Positions 44,240 through 46,303 of a stretch of DNA of 46,303 bases are shown in pieces (position 1 is the first letter of the stretch; every line of letters begins with the position of its first letter). The position numbers and the translations under genes are program-made. The notes beneath the pieces are model-generated. The model ran no database searches and was not told where the DNA came from. It worked only from the letters and a program-made list of their open reading frames with translations. The DNA comes from Deltaproteobacteria bacterium (GTDB lineage: Bacteria > SAR324 > NAC60-12): the NCBI GenBank assembly GCA_002685535.1, contig NYXK01000219.1, positions 1 through 46,303 of the forward strand, in the 5' to 3' direction.

Positions 44240-45781
44240 ATGAAAAACGCACAATTCGTCAGTCTAGGCAGTCGTTATGGCTACCCGTTCTGCTACTTCG
44301 CCTGCAGTGCCGTCATTTCAGGCGCAATGCTCTCTGCACATCACCAATGGACTTGAGCCAACCTCATAGCCACGGCCGTTCACCCACGCCTCCCTCCTGT
44401 TATGCAACCGAAGATGCATTTTTGACCACTCTCGCTTATTGCATCTCTCAGATGTGAACAAGACGGACTTCCAACTTGGGAACGCGAGAAGTACTGGGCG
44501 ATGCCTGCAACGGGCGGTCCTGCGGTTCCTGCGAAGTGGGATTCTACAGCTGCGGCTCAACATGTCACGGTAGCGCCGAATACCACATATATCTGGGGCA
44601 CGGAGCTTTATCAGACCAGTTTGGTCGCCTAGACTGGGTATGAGATTCAGTATATAGCTGCATATATCTCGGATAAGATATCTGCAACAGGGAACAAGTA
44701 AAATTCAGTTTCCATATCTGGAAGTCATTGGACTTTGCTAAATTGATGAAATTTAAGTCTCGCTCTCGTCAGCGTTCCTTTTGGAAATTCCCGTGCTGGT
44801 CACTTTAATCAACAAACTTCCATACATGACAGGAATCTTCGACAAGCTCAAGCCATATCTCGTTTCCCATCAACCATCGACTTCTACCACGTCCGACCTG
44901 TTCCGCGGCTGCTAGGAAATGCGCCAACATACGGACAGGCTTTGTATATACTCGACTTTACTATTCTAAACCTCGTTCTGACATTCACTGGCTACGACTC
45001 CGTCGCACCAATTCCTCATCCATTGGGCTATGACAGACGAGGAGAGTGGCTCGCCTACGCCGGCTATCGAACGGGTGACATCGCATTTGCCCTCCTCCCA
45101 CTAATAATTCTCTTCGCCGGCCGCAATAACATCCTGCTTTGGGCGACCAACTGGTCTCATTCGACTTACCTGTTCCTCCACCGATGGGTAGCGCGAATCC
45201 TTGTCCTGCAAACAGCCCTGCATTCTTTGTTCCTGCTTGTGGCATATTCACGTGGGGAGTTATCCTGTTGAAACATCGCGCAAGTCACGCACGTAGTATC
45301 CGTTAAAAATGGCATCACCCTCATCATCCGCAAGAACACCGGTATGACGCCGTATTTGAAGCAACTCGCCAGTCTCCTCACCCTAATCGACGGGCCCTAC
45401 CGCAACAACACCGCGGATGAGAACCTCAAATGCGATCGCATCCTACTCATCGGCGGCGGTCTCGGCATAACGGGCTTACTTTCCTGGGCGACATCCCACC
45501 CCAACACCAAGCTGCTTTGGAGTCTCAAGCAATCTGATCGCGCCCTGACGCTGGACGTCGAAGGTGCTTTAGACAGGTTCTCCAAGAAGGAATTTCTTGT
45601 TGGGCAGAGATTTGACGTGAAGAGTATGTTGGAGGCCGAAGGTCAGATGGGGTGGAAGAAAGTAGGCGTTGTTGTTTGTGGACCCGGAGGGCTTTGCGAT
45701 GATGTGACGGCGGAAGTGGTGAGATTGGGAAGAGCGGGGAAGATGGTGTGGGAGTTGGAGGTTCATGCCTATTCATGGTGA
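44240..45781 (+). pseudogene. Broken ferric reductase (FRE-type metalloreductase)
   Basis: Pieces of one reductase lie in order but in different frames. Extracellular part: YGYPFCYFACSAVISGAM, CYATEDAFLTTLAYCIS, then EQDGLPTWEREKYWAMP. Membrane core: PSTIDFYHVRPVPRLLGNAP, APIPHPLGYDRRGEWLAYAG, RNNILLWATNWSHSTYLFLH, HRWVARILVLQTALHS with haem histidines. NADPH-binding end: ILLIGGGLGITGLLSWATSH, VGVVVCGPGGLCDD, WELEVHAYSW. Frames slip near 44335, 44450 and 44868. A stop at 45269-45271 is followed at once by the NADPH part, so the later helices and the FAD-binding domain (roughly 150 residues in relatives) are absent. It cannot transfer electrons. Intact relatives reduce Fe(III) or Cu(II) at the plasma membrane. 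Confidence 0.8.
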
Positions 45782-45993
45782 TCGTCGAGCGCCTTGTGAA
45801 TTAATAAGACGAGTCCGAATGAAATGACTTTGCCTGATATTACCTACACATCATCCAGTTCAGTAGTCTCAAAAACATCGAAGAGGAGATGTGGGGGACT
45901 GGAAGGTGAGGCAAAAGATATAATTGGTGAATATTGTCGGAGTGAAAGTGACAATCTTGTTCCTCAGTTGTCGAGCCGATCTTGGTTCCAACC
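45782..45993. other. Short intergenic stretch between convergent genes
   Basis: The 3' flanks of the broken reductase (plus) and of the terminal minus-strand gene meet here. Nothing else recognised. Confidence 0.3.
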
Positions 45994-46172
45994 TCAGCTG
46001 TAAGCTACACACACGGTCTTGAGTGCACCGCCTCTAGATATCCTTCCTGTACCATTGCGCTGGCCCAAGAGAACGACACATCCTTCGAAGACTGTGTCGC
46101 CCGTCGTCACTTTCAGCTTGAGTACCTGGTCAGTGTAAGCCAAATCTGGAGTGCTAAGCGGAAAACGTGCCA
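45994..46172 (-). CDS. Last exon of an unidentified gene (5' part outside or unresolved)
   Basis: The minus strand is open and protein-like up to a TGA at 45994-45996, reading TPDLAYTDQVLKLKVTTGD, then TVFEGCVVLLGQRNGTGRIS and ending KTVCVAYS. Just upstream (higher coordinates), TTGATTTGTAG looks like an intron 3' end at 46173. Codon use and residue balance look genuine, but I do not recognise the family. The rest of the gene is beyond the window or obscured near the C15 run. Confidence 0.5.
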
Positions 46173-46268
46173 CTACAAATCAAGGGGCCCGGGCGTGGGT
46201 TACAGCCTTCGGCGAGAACATCGCGTGGGTTCTAAGTGCAAGATTGAGAGTGTTGATGCACAGACGAT

Positions 46269-46283
46269 CCCCCCCCCCCCCCC
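46269..46283. repeat. C15 homopolymer
   Basis: Fifteen consecutive C at 46269-46283. Such runs are unstable and error-prone in sequencing, so the true length and the frame across it are uncertain. Confidence 0.9.
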
Positions 46284-46303
46284 TTTTCAAATTGACACGA
46301 ACC

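Noticed and set aside
1..46303. CRISPR arrays, bacterial operons, rRNA or tRNA genes
   Set aside because: No spaced repeats of that kind; genes are intron-bearing and eukaryotic; no tRNA cloverleaf or rRNA segment noticed by eye.

Overview
The window reads as nuclear DNA of a filamentous ascomycete (Pezizomycotina). Genes are split by 47-107 nt introns with GT..AG ends and CTAAC/CTGAC-like branch sites. The protein families are typical of that group: CFEM, fungal-specific transcription factor domains, GH78, spherulin-4, KP4-like toxin. One end carries a transition-mutated repeat block that looks like repeat-induced point mutation (RIP). The exact taxon cannot be read from the sequence.

Layout. 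(1) 1-12.3 kb is AT-rich and full of stops. It holds a degraded Ty3/gypsy pol (protease, RT, RNase H, integrase, in order on the + strand), further unassignable repeat debris, a ~300 bp inverted repeat pair (9.5-10.6 kb), and a decayed DUF3435 tyrosine-recombinase gene whose C-terminal C2H2 exon (to 12520) is still readable. (2) 12.67-17.05 kb, minus strand: a very large secreted protein. An 8-exon model keeps frame at every junction and gives 1307 aa: signal peptide, M35-like zinc metallopeptidase, SGNH/GDSL esterase, spherulin-4/GH135-like glycosidase, FN3-like module, unknown beta region, and a C-terminal KP4 killer-toxin-like domain with ten cysteines. This is the most unusual object in the window. 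(3) 18.9-24.2 kb: an acidic hypothetical protein, a small secreted protein with a doubtful 5' end, a zinc alcohol dehydrogenase-like gene and a divergent alpha/beta hydrolase. (4) 24.2-27.1 kb: no gene I can defend. (5) 27.2-34.6 kb, minus strand: a CFEM membrane protein, a fungal-specific transcription factor without a visible zinc cluster, and a secreted type-B carboxylesterase. (6) 35.6-44.0 kb: a sugar-porter MFS gene (minus) divergent from a GH78 alpha-L-rhamnosidase-like gene (plus), followed by a C2H2/fungal-trans regulator. This looks like a small glycoside-utilisation cluster, although the transporter carries a one-base frameshift in a C5 run. (7) 44.2-45.8 kb: a broken ferric reductase. 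(8) 46 kb: the last exon of an unidentified minus-strand gene, near a C15 run.

Working together: the transporter, rhamnosidase and adjacent regulator suggest uptake and cleavage of rhamnosylated compounds. The multidomain toxin lies directly beside the RIP-affected repeat block and the recombinase relic, a position typical of fast-evolving accessory genes. Intron coordinates are my own splice predictions. Those called high confidence kept reading frame across every junction and rebuilt family motifs.
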